Shown here one piece after another: positions 9,963 to 20,170 of a DNA stretch of 64,000 bases (position 1 is the stretch's first letter; every line of letters starts with the position of its first letter). Both the position numbers and the translations under genes were made by a program. The notes under the pieces are model-generated. The model was given only the letters and a program-made list of their open reading frames with translations, searched no databases and was not told where the DNA came from. Source of the stretch: Massilia mucilaginosa (GTDB lineage: Bacteria > Pseudomonadota > Gammaproteobacteria > Burkholderiales > Burkholderiaceae_D); assembly GCF_011682145.1 (NCBI RefSeq), contig NZ_WHJH01000024.1, forward strand, positions 1-64,000, written 5' to 3'.

Positions 9963-10958
9963 TTAAAGCTCGACCCGCGAGAAATGCGGGTAGATGCGAT
10001 AGAATTTCTGGAACACTTCCAACGGATTTTCACCCATTGCTGATTTCGGCAACTCGAAGCCCATCTTGACCCGCGCATCTGCGTTCGATTCCATAGTAAG
10101 CCTTTCCAACGTCGAAAGCGCAGGCAGGTCTAATCGATGGGGAGCGTCTGTCGTCGTATAGAACTCCCAGCCAGTTACCAATTCCTCGACAGTATCGTCT
10201 TCGTTCTGGCAAACGACGAGTGCGGCGGTCACCATAGCTTGACCGTCGGCATAGTGTGTGGCCAAGGCCCAAACGATACGGCGATCCCGAAAACTGAGTA
10301 CCTCCTTTTCGACCGCCAACTTGAGGGCGCGCAGTACGCTCTTGCCATAGTTCTTTTGTGTCATGCCATCAGCGGACAAACCACTCGGATAGAGCGAGCC
10401 GAGACGTTCTTTAAAGCGTGCAAGACGCCATTCCTGAGTCGTCGGCTTCTGTGCTCGATCCGTCGAGACTTCACCCTCCGCCTCGACGGAGATTTCCTTC
10501 GGGTCAGGCTTTCCCAGGGACTCAGGATTGGCATTAAGCGTGATGCGCAGAATGCTCCCGATCGGAACTGTGCCAATCGTTCGCGCAAACCGCTCGATTT
10601 GCGCAGTGACGCCCTTTGGCTCGGTATAATCGAACCAGATAATTGCTGGAGAATCGAGATCGGTTTCGTCGAGATAATCCTCGAGACTCCTGTGGACGCA
10701 CTCAATCGAAGCGACGGGGCGATTGAAGAGCTGACGCTTATGCACCTGCTCCTCGGTCTCAATGCAAGTCATCTTTGCAATTCCGAGCCGACCATGGATT
10801 AGGCGGAAGTCTTCAAGGAATGGCCCCCCTAACCCAACATAGTGATATCTGTTGAGTGCGAGCTTGGGAGCCAACCGCATTAACAATGACAGAAACAACT
10901 CTCGATCTACTGCCTTGTTGGGTCGTAGTCGATACGGCAAAGACGAGCCTGCACCCAT
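9963..10958 (-). CDS. Methyltransferase-fold protein of unknown role, DISARM-associated (331 aa)
   Basis: The first half resembles a Rossmann methyltransferase: YHYVGLGGPFLEDF at residues 38-51 as a motif-I-like loop, then CIETEEQ as an acidic end of beta 2, then IIWFDYTEPKG as a possible motif IV. I see no base-specific DNA methylase signature such as NPPY or PCQ. The second half has no motif I know. The start codon shares one base with the stop of the GHKL ATPase gene (TAATG), implying tight translational coupling and a joint function. It is not one of the described DISARM core genes. Enzymatic activity is inferred only from the fold-like pattern. Confidence 0.6.
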   Translation of the reverse strand: MGAGSSLPYRLRPNKAVDRELFLSLLMRLAPKLALNRYHYVGLGGPFLEDFRLIHGRLGIAKMTCIETEEQVHKRQLFNRPVASIECVHRSLEDYLDETDLDSPAIIWFDYTEPKGVTAQIERFARTIGTVPIGSILRITLNANPESLGKPDPKEISVEAEGEVSTDRAQKPTTQEWRLARFKERLGSLYPSGLSADGMTQKNYGKSVLRALKLAVEKEVLSFRDRRIVWALATHYADGQAMVTAALVVCQNEDDTVEELVTGWEFYTTTDAPHRLDLPALSTLERLTMESNADARVKMGFELPKSAMGENPLEVFQKFYRIYPHFSRVEL

Positions 10959-12376
10959 TATTCAGCCTCCTGCTTCTTAGCCTTAGTGAGCTGCATTTCA
11001 AAGCACTTATCACCGACGATGCCCGGTTTCTCATCAGGATCGTCGAACAGCATCTTTGAAACGAGCCGGACCTCCTCGGCAGGGCGAGAGAATCCAATCT
11101 TTCTGGACGAGGGCTTCTTGTCCTCCGGAGCAGGTAGCACTTTCGCCTTCTGCGGATTAAACTCAATGGTGTCCGCTAGTTTCCTAGTTGCGCTTCGTGC
11201 GGAAACCGCCTCAATGGCTTTGCTTAATGGCATCGGCGTAGCGGTATCCCAATGACTCGACTGATCGGTGCGCGGATGGTTTTTCCAATGATTCGTGTAT
11301 GTAATCCAGATGCGCATACCTTCCTTCATTTTCACGAGGGACTCTAGCCAGACGTTCGACGACGTGTCGAGCGCCCGCTTCGTCGTGGTGACTGGCAGTT
11401 TATCCGCGTGCTTGGAGCGAAACTCGATGATGCCGGTGATGACAGCAAATTGTGGATGGTAGAGCGGAATGCCGTCCCCCCAGCCCGTCAAGCGGCTCTT
11501 GTCACCAACGATGACCGCCCTATCATTGCAAAGCACCGTCCAACCTGCGGTTGCAGATGAGCGGTCACTCTCAAAGCCAGCATCATCCTCCTCATCGTCG
11601 CCAAGGCTCCTTCCCGTGTTTAGACCGACGGCAATCGAGACAGACACGCCATCAATTGTTCTCTGATAAATGTATGGAGCTGGACGATTCTCGTCCGTCG
11701 AAACAAGCACCTCGACTCGAACGGACGCCACAGGTGTGCCGTTGAGGACCACCCTCAATCCCCATTGGATAAACATCGTAAAATGTTCAGCAATAGCAGT
11801 TCGCACTTCGTTCTCGAAGGCTACGTTGGAGAAATGACGCGAAACGCCTTCGTATAGGTCGTTAACGTAGATCGTCGTGCCTGGCTCCTCCAATTGTTCG
11901 CTTGCTTCGGTCGGTTCGTTGATCGGCAGAGGCTCCCAGTTCTTAGCCTCTAACCAATGCGAGGTAATCGGCACTTCGAACGTATCATTCTCATAGCGGG
12001 TGCGCACGAGAGCGTTACGCCCCATCTTGAAGATTGCACGTTTCATTCCGACTCCGTACATGCCGATGGTTTCGGCGTCCGAATCACGATCGTCGTCTGG
12101 CTCCCGCCCCATCTTGAATGCGTAGTTCTTAGCGACATTGCGTGGAATTCCCCCGCAGTTGTCGACGATAGAGAAGTGGTCACCGTTGATTTCGATATTC
12201 ACGAAATGCTTGGTGTAGTCGACTGCCCCACCGTTCGCCAGACGCATCGCTCCGTCGAGGCAGTTGTCAAGCAAGTCGAGTATCGCATCTGCGAGGCTGA
12301 TGTCCCGCGTGAGCATCGACACGAAGAATTGTTTTGTCGGGCTGGCCTGAGCCTGGTCTGTACTCGGTTTGGTCAT
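10958..12376 (-). CDS. GHKL (MORC/HSP90-like) ATPase, DISARM-associated (472 aa)
   Basis: The N-terminus has all three GHKL ATP-binding signatures. They are the N box DAILDLLDNCLDGA (residues 30-43), the G1 box IVDNCGGIP, and the glycine-rich lid IGMYGVGMKRAIFKMG near residue 106. The remaining 300 or so residues match the size of the second domain in MORC- and HSP90-like ATPases. MORC/MutL-like ATPases are known from restriction-modification-like operons, where a DNA clamp or loop-trapping role has been proposed. It is placed between drmMI and drmA, and coupled to the methyltransferase-fold gene. This suggests an added module of the DISARM system. Confidence 0.8.
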   Translation of the reverse strand: MTKPSTDQAQASPTKQFFVSMLTRDISLADAILDLLDNCLDGAMRLANGGAVDYTKHFVNIEINGDHFSIVDNCGGIPRNVAKNYAFKMGREPDDDRDSDAETIGMYGVGMKRAIFKMGRNALVRTRYENDTFEVPITSHWLEAKNWEPLPINEPTEASEQLEEPGTTIYVNDLYEGVSRHFSNVAFENEVRTAIAEHFTMFIQWGLRVVLNGTPVASVRVEVLVSTDENRPAPYIYQRTIDGVSVSIAVGLNTGRSLGDDEEDDAGFESDRSSATAGWTVLCNDRAVIVGDKSRLTGWGDGIPLYHPQFAVITGIIEFRSKHADKLPVTTTKRALDTSSNVWLESLVKMKEGMRIWITYTNHWKNHPRTDQSSHWDTATPMPLSKAIEAVSARSATRKLADTIEFNPQKAKVLPAPEDKKPSSRKIGFSRPAEEVRLVSKMLFDDPDEKPGIVGDKCFEMQLTKAKKQEAE

Positions 12377-12455
12377 GGGCTGGCTTTCTGTTGGTGTGGC
12401 GACTTCGTTTTAGGCAAGCAAACCGTCTCGCACGGCAATGACGCTTAGGGCCGAA

Positions 12456-15400
12456 TCATGGTGTTCCCTTCGGCTGTTCGTCCCTCTGGCTGGGCTGGAA
12501 ATGATAGCGTGCACCGCGCCTTTCGCCTTGACGCTTAACCCTGTCGGTCAAGATTAGCTCCGAGATCGCGGTGTTCCATTGGCCGTCAGTGACGCCAGTG
12601 GCGGCGATAATGTCCGATTTCGAGTGCCAGCCGAGATGGGTTCTCAGGTATTCAACGATGACGGGGGTCGGTCCCGCGTTATACTCTGCGTGGGATTCGG
12701 CGGCCTTATAGTAGGTCTCTTCATTTGCTTGAGGAGTATCGAAGCCAAACGATGATTGCCATGCAGGCCTATCTTCGGTGCGCTGGACGCGAGATTTGCG
12801 GACAGCCGCACCATTGATCTTGTTCATATGCAAACCTTGGGCGACTTCTTCCTCGTGCCGAATGCGGTTCAACTCCGACAGTCGCCGCAGCACTTCGACG
12901 CGTGCTCTCTCCGAAATGGTGAAGCGGACGCGGTCGTTCTCCGGCAGATATGGCACTTCGTGGAAGCCGTGTTGGAGATCAAGGTCATCCCAGCCGTAGG
13001 CGCGCGCGACAGCATCGTCCAATGCACGCTGCACCGCGCGCAACTTCTCAATGCGAGGATCGTCCTCAGTCTCGATATGGAAGCGGTTGTAGAGTTTGGT
13101 TAGACCGATACGATCGACTCGCATTAAATCTATGCGACCCTGGTGGAGTCGATCACCCAAGTCATCAAGCGCCCCCACGGGTGCGTCATAGAATCCAGGA
13201 GGGAAAGCAAACGGATCGAGTGCATCGGTCGGGGTATACCGAAGGTCGCTCTTCAGACGCGAGGCGTGCTGCCAGGCGAAGCCGGCATGGACACTTGATT
13301 GCAACACCGCAAAATCTCTTGCCCGGCTAAGCGAGAATACGACGGTGGCATCCGAGAATATAATATTACGGTCGACAAACGAGAACGCCAGCGTCTTGCT
13401 GACGCGTGTGATCACTAACACTCTTGGGGCTTCACTCGAGTTGGCCGACCAGCCTTCCGGATGGCGCTCGAAATAGCTACCATGACCAATGGCATGATAT
13501 AGGGCAGGGCGCTTGTCAGCATAGTGCCACCAACGTTCAGGGAGCGGTTTTCGGAGCACAAAATCACCACGTTCGTTGCGGCGTTGCCGTTCCGGCTTCA
13601 CTCGATCTTCAATCCACTGCCACGGCATCTCGTATTTTCGTGCGCGCTCCTCTGGCCAATCCCAAAAGTTGATTGCCCAGCGGCTCGGTCGCTGCTCGCA
13701 GTCGGAATTGAGGTCATCGCCGTTTATATAAGGGAAGATCACCTCGGCATTCTTCGGGTCCGCGTCGAGCATCCGCTGCGCCTCGTCTGACGTTAGCACG
13801 AAGCCCATTCCAAGTACGTAGGAGCCAATGAACGCTTTACCTTCGTTTGCTTTCAATCGCATCGGACTCCACTCCTCACGATCGGACAGAAAGGCCGAAA
13901 TGTAGGAAACCGGTCGCCCAAGCAGCGAGCGTTCGCCCTGCCAAACACCTTTATGGACATGAACTCGACTGGTGATGACCGCCGCTTTTCCTGGCCAAGG
14001 TTCGTTCGGATAGGCAGCATGGATAACAGCGCCCGAACCGACCATTGCTTCAAGCCCTACTTGTCGCGTATCACCTTCTGCGATCGTGTTGACCGCAAGC
14101 AGCCCAAACCCGCCGCCTTCTCGAAGTATGCTCCAAGCCCGCAGAAAGAAGTATGCGACCAGATCCGCCGATCCGCGGCGCCCATCAGCGAGATTGTTCA
14201 CTAGCCAGTTGCGGTATGCATCGCCCGTTGCACCTGTGATGCGCTTGCCGCCGAGGAATGGCGGGTTTCCCACTATCGCGTCAAAGCCACCGCGCTCGTT
14301 CGCAAATACCTCTGGAAATTCCAACGGCCAGTGGAAAGGTCGATGTGCAGGCTTGTCAACAGGCACGTCGGTCGAGAGAGCGACAAGCGACCTCTGGCAC
14401 ATAAGGCTAAGTTCGTTGTGGTCGCCGTTGATTGCCTGCCCTACCTGTACAGTCAGCGATTCTAGGATGCTATTCAACGGCGCGCCGTTGCCGCGTGATG
14501 TGAACACTGCCCCAATAAGCGCATCGGCTATATATTCCGGCACTTTGACCCTGCTGCGCGCGTCGGCGTCCAAATGGGCCATCGTTTCGACGTCGTGGAT
14601 GTCGCGGATGGGTATCTCACGCAGGCGTGAGCGCAATTCAATGGCCTCGCGCACGGCGATCTCAATGTTCTGTCCAAATAGGCGTTGTTGGCCTTTGCCT
14701 GTCGGATTCATCGACAATTCCGTGAGTTGTTCCAGCCTGTGGATTCCGAGCAGGCTATCGCCGTGGCGCAGGTTGTGATCGAGAAAGCCGAAGGGACGTC
14801 CCTTAGCCATTGTCACCAACCAAATGGAAAGCTTGGCCAGTTCAACGGCTAGTGGATTCACATCGACGCCATAGAGGCAGCGCTCGGCGATTAGGCGGCG
14901 GGCGATTACGATGCGTATTTCGGTGTCGCGTGGCAGTGGTTCTTTGACATCGGAAGCACAACGTACGTCGCCATCGACGCTCACCACTTCACCTGAAGTT
15001 TCAACCACAGCCCAAGCTTCAACTAGTCGGTCGGCGAACCAACGGCAGGCTTGTACCAGGAAGGCACCCGAGCCCATGGCGGGGTCGCAGATCTTGAGAG
15101 CCAAAAGCTCTGCCGGAGATTTAAGCTTCCAATTCTCGCGGGCCGCTCCTACTGCAGGGCCTACGTATGCGACGGGTGTCAACGTCTCGCTTACGATGGC
15201 CTCTGTCAGCGATTTAGGAGTGTAGTGGGTGCCGGTTTCGCGCCGGTCGGAACCGGTGGTGACGATGAAGGCACCTGCTGGATAAACAAGCGGATAGCCC
15301 CATGGATCGGTGCGCAGCAAATGGGCATAGGGTTTGACGCGATCGCGGAGCTTTGTGTCGCCTTGGCAAGCCGTCAGCAAGCGGTCGGCCAAGTTGTCAT

Positions 15401-16880
15401 CGACGGCTTTCGCTAGATCATTGCGCACCCGGCTGTCAGAACTGCCAGAGCGCTCTTGCAGCAACTCGGCCAATCGCACGGCACCATCCAAGCGTGCCGA
15501 ATCCAGTTCGGCCAACTTAACCCATGGTGCATTGGCGTTTTTGGCGGAATCTAGTTCCAGCGTGACCTCATCGATGCGCTTGACAGTGCGTTCGAGCAGT
15601 CCTTCGTACACGTAGCCGATCTGTTCGACATCCAGCGCACGGTAAGAAAGTGTGCGGCCCTGAAATTGCTGGATGGCTTCCAGCAACAACAGCACAGTGC
15701 GGTTGTCGATGGGTAGTGGATTGGCTGCGCCGGTGCGCCAGTTGGAGCCCTTCACCCGACCTTCGAGGAACGGAAAGCGGTCGGGATCGAACAGCGAGCC
15801 GCCCAATGCAGGCAGGCGAAGGTTTTCGTGCTCAATGCCACCGAACACCGCGCGGAAGGTCGCCAGCAGGCGCGACCAGGCATCCCAGCGGCGCTCCAGA
15901 ATTTCCTCGCACTCTTTGCGCAACTGCATGCGCAGGGTGGAGAGCGCGTAGTTGGCCTCGTAGCATTCGTCGCCCATCAGGAGTAGACCACGCTCCTCAG
16001 CCGAGAGCAGGAACACCAGGCGCATCATCACTGTCAGCGCGGCCTCATACAGTTCGGGTTCTTTGACGTCGTGCAGGAGCTCTCGATTGCGGTCTTGGTC
16101 GGCTTTGTCGAGCGTCTGAACTAATACTTCGACGGCGCGGCGGACTTGCTCGCCAAGGGCGTCGGTGACTTCGTCCTGAAACTTCAGGGAGCGATCGAAC
16201 AGCACAGGCAATTGTTCGGATTCATCGACAAAGAAACGGCGAATGCCGAGCAGGTGAACGAAAGCCTGCAGGGTGATGGGCTCTTGGCTCCAGACCCGGG
16301 CATACCAACTGGCAAAGGTGCTAACGGCACCCACTGGGGCATCTACAAGCATCCAACGCTCACCGTTGGTCACCAAACCAAGTCGACAACCGAGCGAGCG
16401 GCACAACTGCACCATTCGATCGGCAGGGGTGGCAGCCCAGCCATCTTGCTTCACGGTTGCATTGAGGTCGACCTCCTGCGCATAGCTCTGGATCAGCAGC
16501 AGTGGCGTGTTGGCACGTTGCTCGTCAATCACCGCATAATCGGGCGACAGTGTCACGCCAGGTTCTGCCAAACTGGCTTGGAGGTTGGCGGCGCACCAGT
16601 CGGCGCGCTTGAGAAGGGCGCCTTTTCCGTCTTCATCAAGCTCAAGGCCACGCGAAAGCACTTCCTCGATCCATGCAACGTGCAACTCGACGAACTCCGG
16701 GTCTTCCAGCTCCAGCGCTTCGCGCCATTCCTCGTAGGCTTGACGCAGACGTTTGCGCTTCGTGGCATCAAGTTCTTCTAGCCCTTGCGGAAAGGCTTCC
16801 TTCAGAACGGGAACAGCGAGGAAGGGGCCGGAGATCTCGATCAGCGACAGCCAATCATCATGCATGCTGGGAGCACTCAT
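12456..16880 (-). CDS. drmMI: DrmMI, adenine-specific DNA methylase of DISARM
   Basis: This 1474-residue protein has a SAM-binding motif CDPAMGSGAFLVQ near residue 600 and a catalytic GNPPFLGGKR near residue 870. These are typical of N6-adenine methylases in the Eco57I/type IIG-like family. The N-terminal 500 or so residues resemble the specificity/helical part of such enzymes. The last 90 or so include a winged-helix-like segment (HSKSDIIAATGVTDGQWNTAIS). Its ATG overlaps the drmD stop by four bases. DrmMI marks class 1 DISARM and protects host DNA. Confidence 0.88.
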   Translation of the reverse strand: MSAPSMHDDWLSLIEISGPFLAVPVLKEAFPQGLEELDATKRKRLRQAYEEWREALELEDPEFVELHVAWIEEVLSRGLELDEDGKGALLKRADWCAANLQASLAEPGVTLSPDYAVIDEQRANTPLLLIQSYAQEVDLNATVKQDGWAATPADRMVQLCRSLGCRLGLVTNGERWMLVDAPVGAVSTFASWYARVWSQEPITLQAFVHLLGIRRFFVDESEQLPVLFDRSLKFQDEVTDALGEQVRRAVEVLVQTLDKADQDRNRELLHDVKEPELYEAALTVMMRLVFLLSAEERGLLLMGDECYEANYALSTLRMQLRKECEEILERRWDAWSRLLATFRAVFGGIEHENLRLPALGGSLFDPDRFPFLEGRVKGSNWRTGAANPLPIDNRTVLLLLEAIQQFQGRTLSYRALDVEQIGYVYEGLLERTVKRIDEVTLELDSAKNANAPWVKLAELDSARLDGAVRLAELLQERSGSSDSRVRNDLAKAVDDNLADRLLTACQGDTKLRDRVKPYAHLLRTDPWGYPLVYPAGAFIVTTGSDRRETGTHYTPKSLTEAIVSETLTPVAYVGPAVGAARENWKLKSPAELLALKICDPAMGSGAFLVQACRWFADRLVEAWAVVETSGEVVSVDGDVRCASDVKEPLPRDTEIRIVIARRLIAERCLYGVDVNPLAVELAKLSIWLVTMAKGRPFGFLDHNLRHGDSLLGIHRLEQLTELSMNPTGKGQQRLFGQNIEIAVREAIELRSRLREIPIRDIHDVETMAHLDADARSRVKVPEYIADALIGAVFTSRGNGAPLNSILESLTVQVGQAINGDHNELSLMCQRSLVALSTDVPVDKPAHRPFHWPLEFPEVFANERGGFDAIVGNPPFLGGKRITGATGDAYRNWLVNNLADGRRGSADLVAYFFLRAWSILREGGGFGLLAVNTIAEGDTRQVGLEAMVGSGAVIHAAYPNEPWPGKAAVITSRVHVHKGVWQGERSLLGRPVSYISAFLSDREEWSPMRLKANEGKAFIGSYVLGMGFVLTSDEAQRMLDADPKNAEVIFPYINGDDLNSDCEQRPSRWAINFWDWPEERARKYEMPWQWIEDRVKPERQRRNERGDFVLRKPLPERWWHYADKRPALYHAIGHGSYFERHPEGWSANSSEAPRVLVITRVSKTLAFSFVDRNIIFSDATVVFSLSRARDFAVLQSSVHAGFAWQHASRLKSDLRYTPTDALDPFAFPPGFYDAPVGALDDLGDRLHQGRIDLMRVDRIGLTKLYNRFHIETEDDPRIEKLRAVQRALDDAVARAYGWDDLDLQHGFHEVPYLPENDRVRFTISERARVEVLRRLSELNRIRHEEEVAQGLHMNKINGAAVRKSRVQRTEDRPAWQSSFGFDTPQANEETYYKAAESHAEYNAGPTPVIVEYLRTHLGWHSKSDIIAATGVTDGQWNTAISELILTDRVKRQGERRGARYHFQPSQRDEQPKGTP

Positions 16881-19800
16881 GCACCACCTCCCTGCACGGC
16901 AGATGCGGGCACTAGAAAGATGACGGCGACCGGGAAGGTGCGGTCGTTGAGTTTGGCGTAGCGGCTTTCGATGGCTTTAGCCTCCTGCTGGCGCTCGGCC
17001 GGAATGCGGGCAAGTCGGGCCTCCAGTGCGGCGGTGTCGCGTCTGAGCTGTGTTCGTTCGTCTTCGGAGAACAAGGAAAGCTGGGCAGGTTGCTGATCTT
17101 TTTTTAGTTCGGCGTGGATGGCTTTTTCAAGCTCATCAAGGACGGCGCCAATGTCGGCCACTTCCTGCTGCTCGCGGGACTGCAAGGTGTGGGTCAGGAA
17201 TTTGAGCCGATCTTTTGAACGCGCATCCACTGACTGTAGGATGACGCCTTGGGTGCGATCGAAACGTACACGGATAGCATCGAAGAGTGAGTCTGGAGCC
17301 GTAAGTGGCTTAGCGATATCCAGCCATTGCTGGACTTTTGTGACGCCTTCCTCGCGACGGAAAGACTTATCCCCCAGATAGCCCCCTGCCACTGTAAGCT
17401 CTTCATGTAGGCGATGATGGTTGCCGCCTGTGATGACCAGTCGTGAGACGACGACGACGGCAGGGTCGGCGATCAGGGCGTCCGGTACCGAACGCACGGT
17501 GACGCGATGCAACTTCTTCACGTCGTCTTGGGCCCACACCTCAGCGCGCAGCAAGCGCAGACACATCTGTACGAGTCGGTGGTTCAGGTGAACTAACACT
17601 ACGTCGTCACGCCCGGTTGCAACCGCATGGTCGAAAGTGATCGGACGAATTTGCAGCGTGTGAGGATGGCGCAGCCCCTCAAGGCATCGTGCCCACGAGC
17701 CCGACAGCGCGGGCATCTTGAATACGGCGCCAGTCCGGGCATCAGCCAGGGCAAAGGGTTCCAGCGGTGGGCGACCTGCCAACAGAAGACCTGTCTTGAC
17801 CGCCATGAGGATGTGCTCTGGCGTGAGATGGAAATCCTGTTGTGTGGTCAGCAGCCGCTCGTGGAGCTTAGCGACGCGGTCTTTCAGTTCTCGCTCGGCT
17901 CGCACAAAGCGTCTGGCTTTGGCGATTTTGGCTTCAGCGAGTCTGGTGTCGAGCTCCTTGAGCGAGCCTTCTATCAGCCCCGAAATTTGTGGTGCGATGA
18001 CCGGGTTAACGCTGCCCATGTCAGACCGCATAGATTCGAGCTTGCGAAGTGCCCGGATAATGTCGTCGCCGTGGCCACCGATCGTCGCTTTGCCCTGTTC
18101 GCCGCCATCAACGGGGTGCCAAATCAATACTTCCTTGTGACGCTGGCCGTGCCGGTCGATACGGCCATTGCGCTGCTCCATAACATTGGGATTGTACGGA
18201 ATCTCAAGATGGATGAGGCAGTTGCAGTGGTTCTGCAAGTCGATACCTTCAGATGCGGCATCGGTGGCCAGCAAAATCCGGACTGGTGAATCCTTCGGCG
18301 AGGTCTGGAAAGCGGCTTTAATTTTCTCTCGCTCATCTTGCGGCATACCGCCATGAAGGATGGCCAATCTGTCGCCGCCAAAATCGTGGCTAGCGAGAAT
18401 TTCGTGCATCCATTGGTGGGTGGTGCGGTATTCGGTGAACAAGATCACTCGGCGATCATTCCACTGACGGTCGGTTTTTAGATTAGTCGTGAGCCAGTCG
18501 AGGACGGCTTTGGCTTTGGCGTCGACCTGGTTCTTAGCCGATTGCGCCCACGACCGCAGCTCATTTAACATTTGTTGCTGGTCTGCTGTGAGCGGTTGCG
18601 CGCGACGCGAGGCTTCTTCAACGGCCTCTGCTTGCGCATTTTCGACTTCCTGGTCGTTGGCGTAGTCTTCCTCGACCCGCAGGATGGCTTTGCGCAAAAT
18701 GCGATCGGCCATCGCATCCTTGTCTTTGCGTTGGCTTCCATTGACGAGGCTGGCGATGTGCTTCTCAAGGGTGGATGCGAAAGCGGCAGGAGAAGAAAAG
18801 AGTCGTTTTTTGAGCAACTGATTAACGAACGACGTGCCCAACAAATTGCCGACCTTCGCTGCATCCTGCTCCCGGCTCGCGCAGTAGTCATTCAGCTTTT
18901 GGTGGATGGCGCGGTCCTGTGCGGAGTATGAGGCCAGCAGCGCTCGCAGCTTGCGCTGTGCATAGAGCGGCTTGCCTTCTGAATCGACGAGGTCGCTTTT
19001 CAGTCGGCGGATCATTACCTGACTCAACTGCCTTTCATCCGGCAAGATATTTCGAGCGAAACGTTGGTCGTCGAGCAACTCCAGCAACGAAGTGAAGGAT
19101 TCGGTGTAGCCGTTATGCGGAGTGGCCGTAAGAAACAGACGATGCTGGAAGTGCGGACTGATGTAGCGAATAAAGCGTGTGCGCTGACTCTCAAGCGCGT
19201 AGTTCGCGCCGGCTGCGGGGGCGACGTTGTGTGCTTCATCGACGACCAACATGTCGAATTTGCGCGGATAGCTGGTGTGCGTAGGCAATACGTCACGCAT
19301 AGCGCGCAAGCCTTCGCCGCTTTTGACCCAGTCCATAGACGCAATAAGGCGTGGATGCGAAGTCCAGGGATTGGCATGGATGCCGCGATCTCGGCGCAAC
19401 TGTTTGATATATCCGGTGTCAACTACCTTGAACTCAAGGCCGAACTTTTCCAGCATCTCCACCCGCCACTTTTCTTGCAGCGATGCGGGGCAGATGATCA
19501 GGACGGAACGGGCGCGGTGCCGCAGCAACATCTCCTGGATGACGAGACCGGCTTCAATGGTTTTGCCCAATCCAACATCGTCGGCGATGAGTAAATTGAC
19601 GCGGGCCATATCAATGGCGCGGACAAGAGGGTCCAGTTGGAAATCCTCAATGCTAACCCCGCTGCGGAAGGGGGCCTGTAGGAACCCACGATCTGCGTTC
19701 GTTGCGGCACCCCACCTGACCGCATCAAGGAACGCCTCAAGGGTGGCGGACTCATCTTGGCCCGTAATCGACGGCAGACCGGACCGTTCGATTACTTGGG

Positions 19801-20017
19801 CACCTGGCTCAATCTCCCAAATTACCTCAAGTTGTTCGCCTAGTCCGTCTTCGTCAATCGACGAAAGGGTCACTAAGTTCTGCTCAGTAGAGTTCGCCGC
19901 CCAATTAGAGGAAGCGACATCCGCAACTACCCACTGCCGGCGACGCACCTCGACAAGTTGTCCCAATTCCGGAGGCGCGCGATAACCTTGACTTATTTGA
20001 TCCACTGTAATTTCCAC
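16877..20017 (-). CDS. drmD: DrmD, SNF2-family helicase of DISARM
   Basis: The protein has 1046 residues with a SNF2-type ATPase core. It shows ADDVGLGKTIEAGLV (motif I, near residue 142), VVDEAHNVAP (motif II, near 258), LFLTATPHNGY (motif III), and ATDAASEGIDLQ with QRNGRIDRHGQ (motifs V-VI, near 590-612). A coiled-coil-prone region follows near residues 430-500 and near the C-terminus. DrmD is the class 1 DISARM helicase and always sits with DrmMI, as here. The spacer of about 150 bases upstream separates it from the cytosine methyltransferase gene and may carry a promoter. Confidence 0.88.
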   Translation of the reverse strand: MEITVDQISQGYRAPPELGQLVEVRRRQWVVADVASSNWAANSTEQNLVTLSSIDEDGLGEQLEVIWEIEPGAQVIERSGLPSITGQDESATLEAFLDAVRWGAATNADRGFLQAPFRSGVSIEDFQLDPLVRAIDMARVNLLIADDVGLGKTIEAGLVIQEMLLRHRARSVLIICPASLQEKWRVEMLEKFGLEFKVVDTGYIKQLRRDRGIHANPWTSHPRLIASMDWVKSGEGLRAMRDVLPTHTSYPRKFDMLVVDEAHNVAPAAGANYALESQRTRFIRYISPHFQHRLFLTATPHNGYTESFTSLLELLDDQRFARNILPDERQLSQVMIRRLKSDLVDSEGKPLYAQRKLRALLASYSAQDRAIHQKLNDYCASREQDAAKVGNLLGTSFVNQLLKKRLFSSPAAFASTLEKHIASLVNGSQRKDKDAMADRILRKAILRVEEDYANDQEVENAQAEAVEEASRRAQPLTADQQQMLNELRSWAQSAKNQVDAKAKAVLDWLTTNLKTDRQWNDRRVILFTEYRTTHQWMHEILASHDFGGDRLAILHGGMPQDEREKIKAAFQTSPKDSPVRILLATDAASEGIDLQNHCNCLIHLEIPYNPNVMEQRNGRIDRHGQRHKEVLIWHPVDGGEQGKATIGGHGDDIIRALRKLESMRSDMGSVNPVIAPQISGLIEGSLKELDTRLAEAKIAKARRFVRAERELKDRVAKLHERLLTTQQDFHLTPEHILMAVKTGLLLAGRPPLEPFALADARTGAVFKMPALSGSWARCLEGLRHPHTLQIRPITFDHAVATGRDDVVLVHLNHRLVQMCLRLLRAEVWAQDDVKKLHRVTVRSVPDALIADPAVVVVSRLVITGGNHHRLHEELTVAGGYLGDKSFRREEGVTKVQQWLDIAKPLTAPDSLFDAIRVRFDRTQGVILQSVDARSKDRLKFLTHTLQSREQQEVADIGAVLDELEKAIHAELKKDQQPAQLSLFSEDERTQLRRDTAALEARLARIPAERQQEAKAIESRYAKLNDRTFPVAVIFLVPASAVQGGGA

Positions 20018-20170
20018 GCAAGTATTTCTTGTTCTGTCTGATCAAATAGGCTATGTCTAGACTGGTAGATTCACAACGTGCTTCTTGTGACCACCAGAAA
20101 TCCTTGTTCGCGTCGCGTGATTGGCATCTGCTAAACCGGTGCGCGGCACTCGGATCAAATTTATGCCCGA